Source: Psettodes erumei
Taxonomy: Eukaryota; Chordata; Actinopteri; Pleuronectiformes; Psettodidae
Assembly (NCBI GenBank): GCA_016785225.1
Contig: JAFBJZ010000673.1
Coordinates: 248,001 to 312,000, forward strand
Direction of reading: 5' to 3'
DNA length: 64,000 nt
In this document: positions 21,701 through 36,700 of the stretch, in pieces
Layout: every line of letters starts with the position of its first letter
Numbering within the stretch: the first letter of the stretch is position 1
Notes under the pieces: model-generated
Database searches by the model: none
What the model saw: only the letters and a program-made list of their open reading frames with translations
What the model was told of the DNA's origin: nothing
Made by a program: the position numbers and the translations under genes

Positions 21701-24700
21701 AGAGAAAGCTCATTCCAGTTTGTTCTATGGGATGGACCGAAAAACTTCTTTTCCTTTATCCTTTCTTTATTCCTTATGTTAACACAGTTTGTAACAGTTT
21801 GATGAATGCTACCCTTATGTTGGATTTGGGGATTTTAGCATAATGTAATGCTGGTGAGATGGAGCTCTGAGTGCACTGCTCATGTAACCCACGCTGCCTT
21901 TGTGGCATTGATAATGCCTCCATGGAAGCCCTGCATTAAAGAAAACAGGTTTCCTAGAGCATTTGTTGCAATATAATGTAATTTGCGCCAACCAACTTTC
22001 CAAATATACACTTTTTGTATTAAAAATGCTGCTCAACATTTGATCGAACTTTTTGTTTGCCAAGTGCTCCAACTAGCAGGTTACAACAATTGCTGTTGGG
22101 GACTTGCAGCATTTTATTCTGAATTATTTTTAGGAAAAGAAGGAGAAGAAGGAGAAGAAGAAGGATACCAGCACTGTGTGGTCCACTTATATCCCTAATA
22201 TTGATAAATCACTTCAAGTCTTTGAGTGACATCCAAGCTCAGCCACTGGCCTCAGTTCAGCTATGGTACACTCTGGATAATTATGTGGGTCCCTTCCTGG
22301 ACAGTGAAACTTCATTTAGAGGTTCAGGTTGGCATCGCCAATTAATTAACATTTTTACTGAGTGTTTTAATTTAAATCCCGAAACAATGGCAACAGCCCT
22401 TGGATGCACATGCAGACAGTCCATTACTGGGATGTCACAGGTCAGGCTCACTGCAACCAATAAATCTTTTTGGTTTACTCTGTTCAGCATAAATATGGGG
22501 AAGACTGTAATTAATATGACAACAATAAAATGTTTCATGCATCTCAGGTGCAGCTGTAGTCAGGACTCTGCTGTATCAGTTTAAGCTCCACTGTGTGCGG
22601 CTCAGCTCCACATCCATCAGACTCAACTGAGCTTCATATTCTGTGTTGTACACTGTATATAAAGAACACAGTTAACCTGAATTGGTCTATACTAACAGCT
22701 AAAGCTGTCGGGTTAAATATAAAGTTGATATGTATGTATTGAACTTGACATTGTCCATCAACCTGATGACATGCAACATGTTGAGCTGAACTTGACAAAA
22801 AAGGCCTGAAGACTGATAGAAGCAGAACACAGTTAATGTCGAGCTGATCCTGAGATGTCCTAAAATGGTCACGTAGTGGTGCCGTCTTAATGGTACTATG
22901 TATAATTGAACACATGCAGAAAACGGATGCCTTTGATATGGTCAGCCGGTCTCCTATCTGGTGTTTGAATGCCCCGGAGGTTAGGAAGGCAAGAGAAGAT
23001 AGACCCTGGACATGTAAAGGCACCAGATGTTTTTTTTTGTACTCCTTGTTAGCTGTGGCTTCAAGGCGCTGCAGACAACCAGGAGAACTTCTGAAGGCAG
23101 TTTTAAAATGCATCATACAGTAAGATATCGTACTACAATATTGGCACAGTCCAAAAAAATGTGCTTTTCTCCAAAGGTTGCTTCAGTAACAGCAAATTGG
23201 CAATTATCGATTGTGGCTGCACACTCAGTCTAAATTTTATAAGCTTTCAATCAGTTCTAATATGTTTGATATGTTTCCAGTTAAGTAAAAGTGCCTATTA
23301 ACTCTTTAATTTGGCTATTTAGTGTTGCTAATATGGTAATTAGCAGTAGTCTATTCAGGCATATAAATTTATTAATATCCATTTAATATGACATCTGTAA
23401 CCATTGACATTGATTTTTGCATTAAGAATGAAACCAAACTTTAAATTCAAATCGGATTATATGCACTTTTCATGAATTGAGCCAATTCTCTGTCCTCCCT
23501 AATTCCCTAATGGTTTCTATTTGCATCTCTCCTTCATACTGAGCATCTAAATGGAAATCACCAACATCCATAAACATGCCTTCTCATGGAAGGAAAAATG
23601 GAGCAGACTGATATAAGCAGATAAAGAGGACAGGGAATGGAATGGTTCTTCCATACCTCATTTACCAGCAAACCGCTTAGCGAGGCCATTGGCATTTCCG
23701 GGGTCAAGAGGGCAAAATGAATGTTCTTCATATCCTATGGTGACTCGTAAGAAGGAGACTAGTGACACAAGCATGAGCGCACACAAACACGCGGGCACAC
23801 ACACACATCCTTATCCTGTCAGTGTGATTTATACCAAGACCTCTCGGGCGACAGTCATGGGCCGTTAACTCTGTCACAGCAGAACAAGAGAGAAATAACT
23901 TCATGGATGTGGATATTGAGAAACACACATTAACACGGGGGGCCAGAATAACAGGAAGCCAGCCTTGACCTCTGGGGTGAGGGAGGGAAATAGAGATGGC
24001 AGGGGGAGCGTGGATGGCTCTCCATCTTGATTTGTAAGAAAAACTGTGCTCCCAAGCTCAGAAGACCAAGAAACAGTGAAGATGTTATTCCACAACCGGC
24101 ACAATCCCTACTGCCCCCACCCTCCCCACTCTCCTAATTACTACCAAATGTGTCCTTATTTTGACATGAAAATACTGAGGAGCAGCAGTATGATGCATTT
24201 TGATGCAAAGAGAAGATGCATCATTTCCAAAGTAATTTTCATCAAAAAGCAGCATCTTACAGACTTATCATCAATATGAGGTAATCGTGATCAAATTAAA
24301 AGCAGCTGTCTTTCCATTAGCGATACCCTGGGCCACAGATGATGTGGAAAAATAAATGAATTGAACAAGTGACTAAGAGTACATGATTCCAACCAACAAA
24401 ACAAAAACAGCAGAAAGAGCTTCTTATGTAACCTCTTTTTAGCTCCCACGTTTTTGCTGTTCATTGCATTCATCACTTTCTCTCTGGTTTTTATCTTTGT
24501 CACTGTCCATTCTCCTCCACTGTGAGTGATGACTTTGCCTCAACCAAGGACTTTGATGTACCTAAATAAGGCACTTCCTGTTGACCTTCAATACTTTGCG
24601 GTCTCCCATTAACCCTTTTCTATCTATTCCTCCTTTCTTTCCTTCTCTGTCTCACTTGCTTCAGTCCACATCTCTGAGGGATTGCGGCCTGCTGGGTAAA

Positions 24701-27700
24701 CAGGCCAAATACATCATAAAAGTCAGTGGAGCGCTACTTCATGCAGCATTTGCTCACTAAATTAGATGTTTCTGTTATGATATCAGACTTGCTGGCTTAT
24801 ACGCTTCAGCGCCAACTGTTGGGGCTGATCGAGGTATTCACAGTGGATGCTCAGGCGTATATTGCTCATATTCATCTTACTGTAGATATCCTTATCTCGT
24901 GATTAGGGGCAGGGACAGAGTAGCACTGACTAATTCTATGAGTGCCTGCTTCGTCGTGAAGAACGCCGACTTTAAGGCTTCATCCTGAGGAGTAAATCCA
25001 AATTTGAGTCTGTGTCAGCTGTGGTGCAATGCTGCAGGAATTTCCCGATGCCTCAGTCAGACTCTTTCATTTTTAATCAGGAAGAGGTGGGAGATGGGCC
25101 AGGAACGAGATCCCTCATTGAGTTGGAAATGACATTTGATCCCCCCCCTGTATTCTGTCTCCGCCTGTTCTTCTTGAGGAAAGAGGAAGTTTGGGGGAGA
25201 ATATTTTGTCACCCGCCAGTAACTTTGGGCAGGTTTAAAGTGAGCATGTGCACAAGCACATTCACTGTAATCTAACACAATAGAACACACACACATGCAC
25301 ACATTGCCCAGGTCAAATACCAGGCATTTATACTGAACCTCATCCATGACCGCGCAGCCTCGGCTCGATTAATTCAGCCTCCAGAGACACGGCTCCCCAG
25401 GTTAAACAGCAGGCTCATAGCAGAGAGCAGTCTGAGTGGGCTTGATGGATGACTGCAGCTCGGTGTCCTGACACATCTGATAAACGTGAACCAAGCAGAT
25501 CCGTTTTTAAACAATATAGTCCTACCCACCGTACTCTTGAGACCAGGGAAAAGCCTTTATAATGACTAATAATAAATGTAGCCCCTTTTAGACCATGGAT
25601 CTGTAACATTGCTGTCATTGCTCTGGTCTAGTCTGTTAAATAATGTTTTTTTGGGGCTTTCATGCATATAGGTCCTCATTCATGTTCTGTTCATGTCCAA
25701 ATATGGCAGGATTATTATGGTTAGAGCCATAATCTTGCAGTACTTGGCAAGAAATTATTTACTGAAACATGATTATATGCTGTCTGTATTGCTTAACCAT
25801 TTTGTGCTTGGTTTCTTTCAGCCTCGGGTCAGACGTGTATGCCCAAAAAAGTTAATGAAAACCCATGGTTCCACGTGAGAGACATGCTGACTGGCTGCTG
25901 GACCAGCTTCATTACAGAGGACAACGTGGAGGTCCACATCCTCAAATTCACCACCACGGTACGTGAAGAATCTGCTTGAGAGGGAATGACATGAAAGACA
26001 CTCCGCTCTCAGCTACTGCTTACTTAATATGTGTATTTGCAGTTAAATTGGGCAAGCAAAACCTTCTCCATAGGTCCTTCTTACATCACAGCTTAATTGA
26101 TGAATTGACCTTCCTTTTCAGCTGACAGCACAGTACGTCATGTTCAGTCACGACGAAAAGTAAGAAGCGGTGTGCCACTTCATGCGTTGCACGTGTATTC
26201 ACCTTGTATGCATTTCACACCGTTTTACTGTTGATGAAAGATGTCCCTTGCAACACGGGGAATCAGTTCGGAGCGTGACGGTGAATTTCATTCTGCTTTT
26301 ATTCATACAGTTGGAGACTCTGTCAGATTGCGTGCGATGTGGCACAGCATTAAAATGTAGAAAAGCAACTTTGGAGGCTGAGCGATGCAGGGGATATGAC
26401 ACGTCTCTTTTTTTTTTTTTTTTTTTAAAAGGAGGAAAAAAAGGCGATTTTAAAGCTGCCTGAACCTTGTTGTAGAATGTGGTCAAGACAAGGTGATAAA
26501 AATCAAAAGTTCATCGAGTCCACAACAACATACACTATGTTAATTAGTCAGTTTTTAAGGTTTGAGTGCTAAAACAACATGAATGACCTGCCAGATATTC
26601 ACTGATAGTTTTCCTAATATATATTAATGTATTTCTACTGAGTCTAATTGCAAATGAGGAGAAGCAGTGAACAGACGAGTGGGTCGGGAAACTTAACACT
26701 GCTGTTGAGCAGGCAGGAGACAAATAACATTTGAATAACAGCCATCTTAGATTAATCAGATAAATGAGAGGCAGAAGAGACAAGAGGGGAGAATGAAGCA
26801 ACTGAAATATATGTAATATGATTTTATTGGTTGTACAAACTCTAACCTTTACCCGGGCACAAATTAATCTGAAAACGCTCTCTCCCACACTAAAAAAATG
26901 TAAACACATGCTCCATGGCTCACTTTTATCAAGCTTGCAACCACCTAACCATTAAACAGACGTAACAAAGATTTCCCAATTTGTTTTTTTTTGTTTTTTT
27001 GTTACACAAGGCAAGCATTTATACCAGCCAAATTTGGCCGTATGTTGAAAGATTACTTCGCTTTCAGGTAAACAACCTAATTACCAAGCATATTGGGTCA
27101 TTCTTATTTTGAAACCTCTAACTTCAGGGGAATGACACCAAAAAGTAAAACTCCAGAAAACTTTTAATCTATATATTGTTATTGCTGTGCCAGACTCCAT
27201 TTTTCACTGTCCACCATTGTCGGTCAGCTCACATTAGTCATTGCTTTATCAGTGCGCTGTGTTTGTTTGCTTCTCCTGTTTTGTTCTCACGTAGAGTTCT
27301 TTATGTAGTACGTTCACATAACTTGTGTTAAGCAACTGCTGCTTATTTATTGTCTTATATTATTTTTCACTCCCTCGGTTGTTCGTCCCCCTTTAGTGGT
27401 GACTATCAGGTTGCCAGTTGCATGTGCCGTGTGCGCTCCTGGTGTGGAGAAATGCAATGCCTGCCTGAATCCATCAACTCTATATAATGTATAAAAGGTC
27501 CTTCACATAAGTGACTTTGGAAAGCTTTTGAATAATTTTTCTCTTAAGGAAAACCTTCACCAATAAACTAAGCTGACTTCTATAGCTTAAGTGCCCATCT
27601 ACTGGAATTAATTCTTTTGAATTTGATGTTTTAACATCCTGAGGTGTAGTTTTTATGTAAAAAAAAGACAGATTAACATAACTGAATATCAGATCCCTTA

Positions 27701-30700
27701 GAAACCCGTAAGAAGTGTGTGCATTTCTTAGTTTCATTTTAAGTAAGAGTGCTAACAGTGTGCAAGCAGATGATTGTCTTTGCCTCCAGGACTGGGTTAC
27801 CGGCATCAGTGCAACTGAGATCTTTTGCCAAGTCTTTAGTCTCGTTTAATGGACTTGAAGTTTTACAGCATATTTAATGGACTGGAAATCAGAGGGAAAA
27901 GCTGTTTGATGACAAAATAGATTTAAAGTATATTAGGAGGGGAATTGCTCCTCTCTGTCATTTTATTAGGCCTGAAGAGTAAAACCAGACACATTATGCT
28001 GTGTGGGAGAATAAGAAAAGGCAAGTCTCAGTGCCAGAAAAGTTCATCATAGTTTAGATAGAGAATTGTGCAAGTTGTCTTGCAGAACAGTATAAATTGT
28101 TGTGGGGTTTGTGGGAGTTCATGAAAGGAATTTGACTTGGGATCTGTTCGATGAAGTGGACATTGCACAGAGTGAACCTATCCTGTCCTCTTGTGGGACG
28201 ATGAGTGGACGTTTTATCAAACGAAAGAAGAAAGTGGACATGAGATCTCTTAGCACAGGCCTCTTATCTGCTCTCAACTGTCTGTTCAGAAGAAAATTTT
28301 CTTGTAAACACATGAGGAAGGAGAATGTCTTCATCCCTTGCCAAACTCCCCAGTCAGATGGGAGGATTGCCTCCCATGTCCCATTTGTCCTTTAAATTTT
28401 CTTATCACCTTCTTCCCCATCCCTTTGTTTTCATAGTGAATTACAACCTGCCAGAGACAGTTGACTCAGTTTGAACACACAGAGAATTATAGGGGGGAGC
28501 ATCAAGGGGCTGCGCAGGCCAGAGGAATTCATGGGGAGGAGTTGCCTGTACACGGGCCATTGATGTCACACGCTGGCTAGGGTAGCCGGGGTCTTGGCGC
28601 AAGGCCGAGACTAGACCAACGGAGCCAATTCAAGTTAAGGGGAGAGAGCCAAAAGAATAACTGGAAACTGCATCAGCAAAGGCCCTTCAAAAAATCCTGC
28701 TGAGAAAAAAAAAAAGAAAAAAGAAAAGTCTGAAAAGGAAAACAATTGTATCTTGAAAGCACAGGAACAAAAGAAGCAAAGGTGAGTGATCAGGGTCAGC
28801 AGCAGTCATGATTCAGAGTTCAAAAATTAAAGAATGAAAGTCCCAAATGGATGAAAGGGAGGGAGACTGGACACAGAGACAAGGAAGTTCGTTAGAGGAG
28901 TACATCAGGAAAACACCGATGAGTTATCTCTGTATGAGGCACACTGAGGAAATGCTACTCATTCATTTACCCTACGTACGTGCAACGCAATTCAGGTAAA
29001 ACCAAAGTGGCGTTTATGGGAAGACATTGTGTTTGTATGATTCAAGGTCTCAAACTTGCACAGCCTGTGAAAAGTGGCGACTCGTTCTAACTTCCCTCTT
29101 ACATTCTGTCTGTCTTCAGGGCAACCAAACTATATTCTTTTTTTAAAATATAAATGCCCTGCACTGAAGATGGAAAGCAAGTATCTTATGAAAATGTGAT
29201 TACCTGCGGCTCCCTTTTCTGCATCCACACAGCTTCACAGGCATTATACATGCATCGGCATAGACAAATGGAAACATATACAGCATTATCTCATATTTTT
29301 TGGTCATCTTTGTGGTGTCCCAGACAAATTCAGTCTGTCAGTCCATTAGTCTACACCTTTCCCCCCCTCAAAAAAGGATTATCATCACGTTTATTCCATC
29401 TTTCTCTCCAAGTTATTTTCTTTTAAAGTAAAAATTTAAGAGTAACCACACTAATGAATGTAGTCAGTCAGTTTTTGCATCAGAAATGAAAACAGATTTT
29501 TTTTTTTATGATGGACAGCGCACAGTACTTGAGTATGCAACAGCTTTATACATTATATTTCCCCTTTGGATCTCTTTGACAATTATTAATTTTCATGTTT
29601 TGTAACAAATGTCACCATCTTCTCATCTGGGATTGCAGTGCCCCCTTTGGCCAAGTTTTTAAAAAAAAAAAAAATACGGTGTGCTGTTGTGTGTGCTGCA
29701 TGTGTACCTCTTTTTTTTTTTTTTTTTTTTTTTAATGCGTCTGTGTTTTGCTCATTCAAAATGTGTGGATGTTCTCTCTAGACCTGATTTGTTCCGTGCT
29801 GGCCTTTTCAAAGCCCAGGCTTGAGTCTCATCATAATTCTCTGGTTTAACGTTCTGGCAACATCAGGTAGCAAGTAAATTAATGTAATATTAGGGATTCA
29901 CACTGTTCCCCCAGCATGCTCATTGTCTCCGCAACAGGCCCTGGTCTGAAAACAATCTATCTTCAAATATAATAATAAAAAAGAGGATGTAGTGTCAGAA
30001 GGCATGATGGATGGAAGCAGAAATGAGTATTTATGAATTTTACAGTTCCACAAAAGTCTCACTCTGGAGAGAAGCTTTTATAAAGATGTTGTTCATTTCC
30101 ATTGCATTTGAGTCATAAAATTAAACCAATCTTAAATCCATGGCTCTTTCACTTTTCGAAACCCAATTATCTAGGGGCTATTACAGAAGTAAAAGTAATT
30201 AGATCTAGGATTTATTGGAGTTAAGTCGGTCTCCAAAAAAAAGTCCCTAATTTCAGACTTATTATTCCTCTGTGAAAAGGTTTACTCACCACCACTTTAC
30301 CCCATGCACATGTGAAGCATGGTAATTAACACTGATTCATGGAGTGAGTGTGGTGGTGATTAGTGAAACTGTTACTCTTGATTGAAAATATGTTTAATGA
30401 GGTATTACGTTATGTGTTAAATGATGTTAATGAGGTCTCATATACAGTATATACAGCAACGATCATTGGGATCAGCCATGTGTGGGAATGCAGCAAGTTG
30501 CAAATTATTTTAAAAAATGCATAAAATGATAATGAAAATACAGTATCTGAAATGACTCTCAGTGACACAATGGGGTTCTCCAAATCCCTAGCATCAGTGT
30601 TAATGTTTGTCTTAATGTTATAGCATGGTTATGCTTTTCTTATATATTTGACATTACACTAGTGTATTACAACAACTACAACGTGTTCCCCACGGTTTAA

Positions 30701-33700
30701 TGATACAAAAGGCATACAGCTTAAATTGAAAAGTAAATGCAGCTCATTGCACATCAGGTAAATAATTATTTTTTTTGTTTGCCTTGTTTTGTGCAGCACA
30801 GAGAAGCAATAATAGAACCAGGCTGCATTACCTCATTAATGTCTGTGTCGAACTGGAGACAGACAACAGAGACAGCTTCCTTCCTGCCCATTCTCCAAAA
30901 CCTCCCCCAAATGATTTGTACTGTCTTTTTTTTTTTTTTGGAGAGATACACGAGTTGACACTTCATACTTGCAAATAGAAGGATAATTGTCATATCTCCC
31001 ACTGATTTCTGCAATAGCTTACGAAAGGAATCAAAACTTGTACAGAATTAAACTGCAGTTGGAGCTATTTTTAGACTTGCTGCGAGCAAAATGTCTTTCC
31101 TCTGCGTCAACTTGAGGTTCTCTTCATTAATGACACTCTATGCCAGATGGAGAAAGTTACCTAACTTAACTGTATCTCCTTTCACATAAAAAAAATTACT
31201 TAAAAAGGATAATGATTATGACTGCTCATGTTGTCAAGTAGTATATTGGTTTGTAATATACATGTCTTAGAGTTTTCAAAAGAGCTCATACCTTGATTTA
31301 GCTTAAATCAAAATTTTATGAGGTTTTTAATATCTAAACTGAGCAGTGGCTGTTTCTCTTCATGTCACATCATCACTGGATATTTTTCATTGTCTACACT
31401 TATAGATCTTCGAGAAGGATTCTTGGTAGCTGTTGTGCTTCCAGTTGACAAGACTGCACTGATAAAGTTGCCCTTACACTGCAACATTCACAGGACCAGG
31501 AAGTAAAGAGTTTAAAAAGGTTTTGGGTTTTTTGCCCACATAACACAGCGTGTTACACTCAGTGTGGTACATATACCACAAGAAAGAAAACCCTCATTAT
31601 GGGCAGCACAGTAGCTCCCATATGGATGGCTCTATAGTGCAATGTGAATGTTCAGGCCCCTTGATTTCTTCGTCTCCCTAATCAGTCCCAGTGTTGCGCC
31701 TGGAGAATTACACCAATGCCAAACTTTCTCCGCACACAGCAATAGTCACAGGCACCAAACTATTTGATTTCCAAACAAAAATAGAACTGAATCTGCAGCT
31801 CAATAAGCGACACTGTAAATAAATAAAACTTATATAATATAAATACAGTACATGCTTGGTTTTGTTTATAAATATGCAAATTGCCATAATTTTATCTGAG
31901 GTAACATTTCAAGTAACAGTTTTCTTCTTTTTTTCCCCCTCTCAGGATGATAATATGTTCCATCTCGAGATGACCAATGCCAAGCCAATGAACCTCATCC
32001 TCACGTCACCAAACACAGCTTTTGGTCTGCACAGCATCAATGCTGATGTTCACATTTATGTGAGTAATGTCTCTTTGTTTTACTACATCATCACTTTTGC
32101 TGTGCTCATTCCTAGATTTTCTGCGGATGCGGGATGGTTGCTTGATGTGTACTATACGTAACTAATCATGAAAAAATGAATGGCTTGTGGGGAACACCAT
32201 TGTCAGTGGGGATATTTTTCACTAATGTATAATTTTCAGATCTCTCCAGATGTACTTCGCTCCCCCATAGTGCCAGCTGTTTGCACACAGTCAAACTACC
32301 ACAGCTGTTCAGTTCAGTGGGTGTCTTTAGAGATTGAACCATGTTGGGTTTCCATAGTTATTGGCAGCTCTGTATAAGACAGGTGTGTTTTTTGTGTTTT
32401 TATTATCTACACTATAAAATTGGGAAGAGAAGTTTTTGAGTGGCCACCAACAAGAGGGGCTGATGGCACAGGGCTGTAAAATTAATGTCCCAGTGAAACT
32501 GGAGATTCTGCTTATTACACACTGTCCTCAGATTTTATCTGTGAATTGAATCGATGGGGCCACAGAAGAACTTTTATTCAGCTGCTTGAGAGTCTAATTA
32601 AATAGAGTAATAATACCGTTGGTTATTGTGTGTCTAACCATTTTTGTATTTTAACTGGCATAGGGGTTGAACTTAAAAACCTGAATTGAAACAGAAAAAT
32701 GTTGAAACAAACCACTGAGTCCTTCGGTTTGGCTTGATAGAAAAGTCCACTTAGAACAGGTTAGTTAGATTCTTTTATTATCAAACTAAATATCCTGTCT
32801 TTAGCAGGAAATAATATTTTTTTAAAAACTGATGACTTCCAATAAAGGAGATTGACCTAGCTAAAATTGATTAGTTTCAGTTTGGTCAAAATTTGAACTA
32901 CAGTAGTTAGAAATAAGGTACTGTATCTTCTTGGAAAGTCATAATAGCTTCAGTTAAACCAACATTTAAACCATGAAGCATCTTCTTTTGTTAAAGAATT
33001 GCATTTTATTCCATTTTCTCAAGCTTATCAGTCCGTGAAGCAAACAGTTTCAACCTCTGCTGTTTGCAGCATCAAAGTTCAACTTTTGTACAAATGACTG
33101 GAGCGCTTAGTGTCCTCTTGACTGATGTGTTTTTCTTACCTTCTGTACAGTTGCTGGTGTCAGTTTGTGTAAGCACAGAGTGGAAGTTGAAATGAGATTT
33201 AAAACTTCCTTGAGAAAGGAAGAGCTCATCATCTTTATTTCTATCCACAAACATTTACAGCCTTGAATTGTTTGGAAAAGTTGTGCGGGATCCCTTAAGA
33301 TTTGAGAGTCGGCTACCAAAAAGGATAATTTTAAACATGAGAAGCCATCAAATTCACATTTAGCTTGTTGTTTGTCTTCCAAGTTTGAGTTGAGTTTGAG
33401 AGTAACAGCAAAACATCACATGCAAGGCTGTTTGGCAGCTGACGCTAGCATGCCAGAGCTCTCCTCCTTGGGAGACGCTTCTCAGAACCGTCCACTTTTT
33501 TAAGTGCTTCAACACACAAAAATCACTGAATGTTGACAAAAAAGTAAAGATGACTCTGTCAACTGAGCTAATCACCTCCAGTATGTCAGGGTACTTGCAT
33601 ACTGACATGGAGGACAGGCTGAACGTACTTTACGAAGCCATGATATGGTTGAAAAATGCTCAGTAGTGTTCAAAAGTATTTGCAGACATAGTCAACAGGC

Positions 33701-36700
33701 TAACACACAAAAAACAGATGAATAAACATAATCACAGCTGAACAATTTGGCGATGAAATGTGTACAGGAATGTCGTCATGTCGTTGCTGATGTGCTGACA
33801 GCAGCGTGATACCGCGTCCTGTATCATGTCCTGCCGAGTGCCTGGACAGCATTGCCTGCGCCCGCAGGATGTTTTCGTGGGATGAGCAGTATCGCCGGGG
33901 GGATAATGGTGTTTAACTGCAGATTGCAGCGTAAGAGGAACAGCATCTGTTCTGCGTCTGAGAAAGTTCGTCGCCAGCTCTGACAGCTTGGCTCCATGTC
34001 ACAGTCACAGCTCTTGGTGGCCTCCCATAACTGACCTAAGTGCAATGGGTTGTTTTTTTAAAAAAAAAGAAAAGGCACATGGACAGCAAGATATTTTTGT
34101 CCATAAAGTACAATGAGTCTTAATACTTTTTATAGTTAGTGTAGTATAATACACTTCCCTATACTCATAACTACGAAATAGAAAATATTGTGTAAGAGAA
34201 TCTAATGTTATTGATCAGGTAAAAGGATGGAGACCAGAACCCCAGCACAGGCTGATGGGAAAGGCATATAATCAGAACCTTCTGTCATCTGCAATAGATA
34301 AAGATGCTATTTTCACTCAAAACAGATCTGAGTTCCTTGAACTTAACTGTGAACGTGCAGGTTATCGAATCATTTTTTAGAGGGTAATCTGAATTAAATT
34401 CTACTCTAATCATTAAAATGTTAACCAGTGTTATTTCCCTTCATCTATTCTATCCGGCTTTTCAGGACTTCCCTTGCTGTCTGCCTGGTTCTGGCGTGAC
34501 TAGTTTCCCTCCTTTTTATTTTTGCGGTTTCCCTTCACGCTATTTTTGATCTTGCGTGTCAATCAAATATTCATGTAGAGAGACTGATGACTACCACCCG
34601 CTTACTTGGCTTTCTCCTTCTTCATCTCATGTTGTGACGCAAAGGACAAAACACCCAAATAGTGTGAGATGGTAGACGGGTCAGGAGAGTGACTTTCATT
34701 ACTTAAACACACTTGACAAACACTAACAGGATGAAAAAGCAGTTCATTCTAAAAATTACTCAGCACACTCCCGCCCCTACTTATTTTTACACAAAGGAGC
34801 ATGAATAGTTTGTTGAGTCAGAATCCATGTGCTTCACATTTAAAGCTCAAGCATTAAATTAAATTATTAATACAGAAGCACAAAAAACATGAAGTACTCT
34901 ATGTGCAGCTGTTTTGTTTAAAAATTCTCTTTAAATTAGAAATTGCTGAAAACCAGTTTGGCCCTTCTGTTCTATAAAAGAGCTTTTCTGAAGTGTCTGT
35001 GTCTGCATTTACAAAATGAAGAGATGTGGCATTAGTACAGCACTTTATTTTCCTCTTCAGCCTTCTGATGAAGAGAAGGACAAATCAGAATGGATTCAAA
35101 CCAATGGATGGTTTAGACCAAAGTAAAACTAGAACAGTAACTTGTTATTTATTGAGCAATTTAACTTTTTTTTTTTAAACATTTGTCTCCGTCTAAAAGC
35201 CTCCTGTAGACAGTCCTCACTCCTCTGTTCCTAACGCCTTCCTCTGCCTTCTTATCCATGCTTAATGTAAACTCCATTATTTCCCATCTGTCCAGACAAG
35301 GAAACAGCAGTGTCTAGTCGATGGGATAGATGTATGTATTTATACCTTGTATGGAGCCAGATTCCAGCCGACTGCGGTGACGCACAAAGCTAAAAAAGGT
35401 CCCATTTCCTGGCCCCACTCAGGAAGCAAAGGAAAGACCTTGGCTCCAACAGGGTTGTGCAACTGGGCTCGTGGACACTTAACCATAATAAACATTTCTA
35501 TTTAACAGGACCGTGCTAAGAGAATAGAGGGAGAGTTGGGTGGAGGGTTAGAAAAAGTAAAGGGAGGGATAGGCAAACACATTTGACAAAATCTGAGCAT
35601 CTGAGCAATCTGAGCAAATATGAATAGATACAAAGCTGACTCAGACAGTTCTTTGTTAGCACCAAGGTTTTTTGACTGAGCTCTTTTGGGAAGTTGCCCT
35701 TTTAATGAAACTAATAACATAAACTTGGTCTCTGCTTTCCAGCTGAACAACAAATCCACAATTAGCCTTCATGGTAATCAACATAACAGCAATGTCCACA
35801 AGCTTGACTTCCCCACTGAAGATGAGGAGCTGGTCAAGTGGGTGAGACAGACATTTGGAGGCGTGACCTCCTTCACCACAGTCCGAAATCTGAGAAAATT
35901 CTCCTCAACGGGAACAACAGGTGAGGGGGGGTGGTTCTCCTGCGAAATAACTCATGGGCTGTATTTGCCAGTCTGGTAACTTATCAAATATATGAAATGA
36001 GATTGCATGTGAAGAAGTAGCATATAATTGATGTTTATCTTGAATATGCTATCTACATCTTTGTTTGGTCTGAAAGAATATTGTTGGTGCTGAAGAGAGC
36101 AAAGTAATTTCCAGTCCCCAAAACACACTCTTGCGTAACTTAACGGCAAGTCTGTGGAACAGTAATCAGGGATGGATGCAGTGTGTTGTTTCCAGAGCTC
36201 TTGATAAAATTTGTCACTAACCTTTCCTTATCTTAAGTGTGCACAAAAATCCTATCTGATTTAAAAATCACTGAAAAAACACTGTGTCGTGATGAGACCG
36301 TGGTGCGCTGAAAGCTTTTTCAGTGCCTTCTTATTATACCTTTGTTATGATTTAAACATACATTTTATTCCTCATCTATTAATTTTATATGATTCCTGTT
36401 ACTGTATGTCATCGACAATGTTCTTTAGCTTTATACAATATCAACGAGACAGCATTTACACACTGGAACAGCAAGCAGAGCTGCCCACTGATACCTTTTA
36501 AACACAAATACCTTTACAAGTTGGCAAACTTGCTGTCTGGTTAAAATCTCATGTAAACTGTTTAAATCCTTAACTTGGGTAAAGTAAAGAGTTGAATGGA
36601 GGCTCAGCCCAACATTGCCAGTGTTGATGAGGCATCGTTCCATACGCAAATACATTTGGAAAGGGAAGCCATGGACAATGCTGAAGATGGAGAAAAAAAA

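Larger units (their letters stand above)
13025..25821 (+). other. eng: eng intron 1 (12.8 kb)
   Basis: Large first intron, as in mammals, where it carries endothelial and haematopoietic enhancers. It holds a LINE fragment (15.38 kb), GGA, ATT and GT microsatellites, and two motif clusters (18.1 and 20.27 kb). No internal gene is recognised; ORFs in it look random. A CpG-bearing stretch at 20.2-20.76 kb ends in a donor-like GAG|GTGAGTG. Confidence 0.8.

Noticed and set aside
28102..28395. ORF of 97 codons considered as a missing eng exon to repair the exon 3 phase
   Set aside because: Its sequence is unlike endoglin and no acceptor/donor pair gives a 3n+1 exon in a suitable frame. A lost G at the exon 3 donor explains the data better.
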